From Chitinophagaceae bacterium (lineage in GTDB: Bacteria; Bacteroidota; Bacteroidia; Chitinophagales; Chitinophagaceae), in NCBI GenBank assembly GCA_947504605.1, contig CANNJE010000012.1:1-42579 (forward strand): 42,579 nt of DNA, written 5' to 3'. The position numbers and the translations under genes were made by a program. Below are positions 41,855-42,579 of this stretch, in pieces. Numbering within the stretch: position 1 is the first letter of the stretch; each line of letters begins with the position of its first letter. A model generated the notes under the pieces. It was not told the origin of the DNA, made no database searches, and was given only the letters and a program-made list of their open reading frames with translations.

Positions 41855-42579
41855 ATGAAGACAAAAAGCATTAAAAGAGACAAGGTAAACATCATTACAC
41901 TGGGTTGCAGCAAGAATATGGTAGACAGCGAAGTGCTGAGCGGACAATTGCTTGCCAACGAGATAGATACTGTGCATGAGAGTACCAAACGAGATCACAA
42001 TATTGTGATCATTAATACCTGTGGTTTTATTGAAAAGGCAAAAGAGGAGAGTATCAATACCATTCTGGATCATGTGGAGTTAAAGAAACGAGGTAAACTG
42101 GATAAGGTTTATGTTACAGGATGTCTGAGCGAACGCTACAGAAACAACCTGGAAGCAGAGATACCTGAAGTGGATGCTTTTTTTGGAACAATGGAACTTC
42201 CTCAACTGTTAAAAAGATTTGAGGCAGATTATAAAGGGGAGTTGATTGGAGAAAGATTGCTCAGTACTCCGCAGCATTATGCTTATATGAAAATAAGCGA
42301 GGGTTGCAATCGTACTTGTTCTTTTTGTGCTATTCCACTTATGCGGGGTGCGCATGTGAGCAGGCCGATAGAATCGCTGGTGGATGAGGCTAAAAAGCTT
42401 GTGCAAAGAGGGGTGAAGGAGGTCATGCTAATTGCACAGGAGCTTACATACTACGGTCTGGATATTTATAAAAAAAGAGAACTTCCCAAATTAATGCATG
42501 CACTAGCAGATGTGGAAGGATTGGAATGGATACGCCTGCATTATGCTTATCCGTCAAAATTTCCGTTGGAGATCATTGA
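41855..42579 (+). CDS. rimO: RimO, ribosomal protein S12 methylthiotransferase, C-terminus beyond right edge
   Basis: The frame is open to the window edge, so about 241 residues are seen of a usual 430-440. The UPF0004 N-terminal domain has the first cluster cysteines: ITLGCSKNMVDSEVL (C18), IINTCGFIEKAKEESI and YVTGCLSERY. The radical-SAM cluster motif is EGCNRTCSFCAIPLMRG (CxxxCxxC). QELTYYGLDIY and LHYAYPSKFP are typical of RimO rather than MiaB. It adds a methylthio group to an Asp of ribosomal protein S12. The missing part should hold the TRAM domain. Confidence 0.93.
   Translation, partial: MKTKSIKRDKVNIITLGCSKNMVDSEVLSGQLLANEIDTVHESTKRDHNIVIINTCGFIEKAKEESINTILDHVELKKRGKLDKVYVTGCLSERYRNNLEAEIPEVDAFFGTMELPQLLKRFEADYKGELIGERLLSTPQHYAYMKISEGCNRTCSFCAIPLMRGAHVSRPIESLVDEAKKLVQRGVKEVMLIAQELTYYGLDIYKKRELPKLMHALADVEGLEWIRLHYAYPSKFPLEII

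Noticed and set aside
41747-42073. Minus-strand frame of 108 codons overlapping the start of rimO
   Set aside because: It is antisense to the rimO N-terminal domain and promoter; no family resemblance.

Overview
The window looks like a chromosomal segment of a Bacteroidota bacterium, most likely of the Chitinophagaceae or a close relative. The signs are low-GC DNA, several promoters of the Bacteroidota form TAnnTTTG, a type IX secretion lipoprotein of the PorW/SprE type, a Porin_10-type outer-membrane protein, a GEVED surface protein, a histidine kinase with the AHQLGTP box, and PdeM. Assignments rest on reading translated sequence and motifs; no database search was run.

Layout: 1-1436 is the N-terminal part of a secreted GEVED/Ig-like protein, cut by the left edge. 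1686-8876 carries mainly lipid and housekeeping genes: a PlsC-like acyltransferase, an acyl-CoA thioesterase, a DUF2805 protein, an SDR enzyme, proline dehydrogenase, PdeM, a small membrane protein, and the DUF177-rpmF-plsX operon. 8993-15781 holds a DUF3810 membrane metalloprotease-like protein, TspO, dCTP deaminase, a phosphopantetheinyl transferase, a DUF2130 coiled-coil protein, tRNA-Leu(GAG), a histidine kinase and a GT2 glycosyltransferase. 15831-16405 has a small membrane protein followed by tRNA-Gly(GCC) and tRNA-Leu(TAA).

16353-20398 is the most rearranged part. An AAA_14/DUF4143 ATPase gene with a long palindrome in its leader sits between two direct copies of the 3' end of a sodium/sugar symporter gene. 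The right copy also repeats the 3' boundary of the tRNA-Leu gene. Upstream of the symporter is the decayed C-terminal end of an L-arabinose isomerase gene with a Trp-to-stop change. This reads as a broken arabinose locus next to a tRNA-associated insertion and duplication.

20571-23533 carries VOC and GNAT proteins and a compact operon (membrane-anchored coiled-coil stub, bactofilin, AtpZ, four-helix membrane protein, SprT-like metalloprotein). 23736-29090 is PorW/SprE followed by PBP1A. 29139-36418 is mixed: CHRD lipoprotein, two GNATs (one a pseudogene), RlmI-like methyltransferase, DUF1456, creatininase family, SucC and purine nucleoside phosphorylase. 36426-38426 is the putative porin. 38464-41672 is a three-gene cluster (class I glutamine amidotransferase, ATP-grasp-like enzyme, unknown helical protein) that could be a small uncharacterised ligase pathway. 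The right edge cuts rimO.

The best candidates for something undescribed are the amidotransferase/ATP-grasp/helical cluster and the ATPase cassette with its palindrome and flanking duplication. Most of the rest is ordinary core genome.
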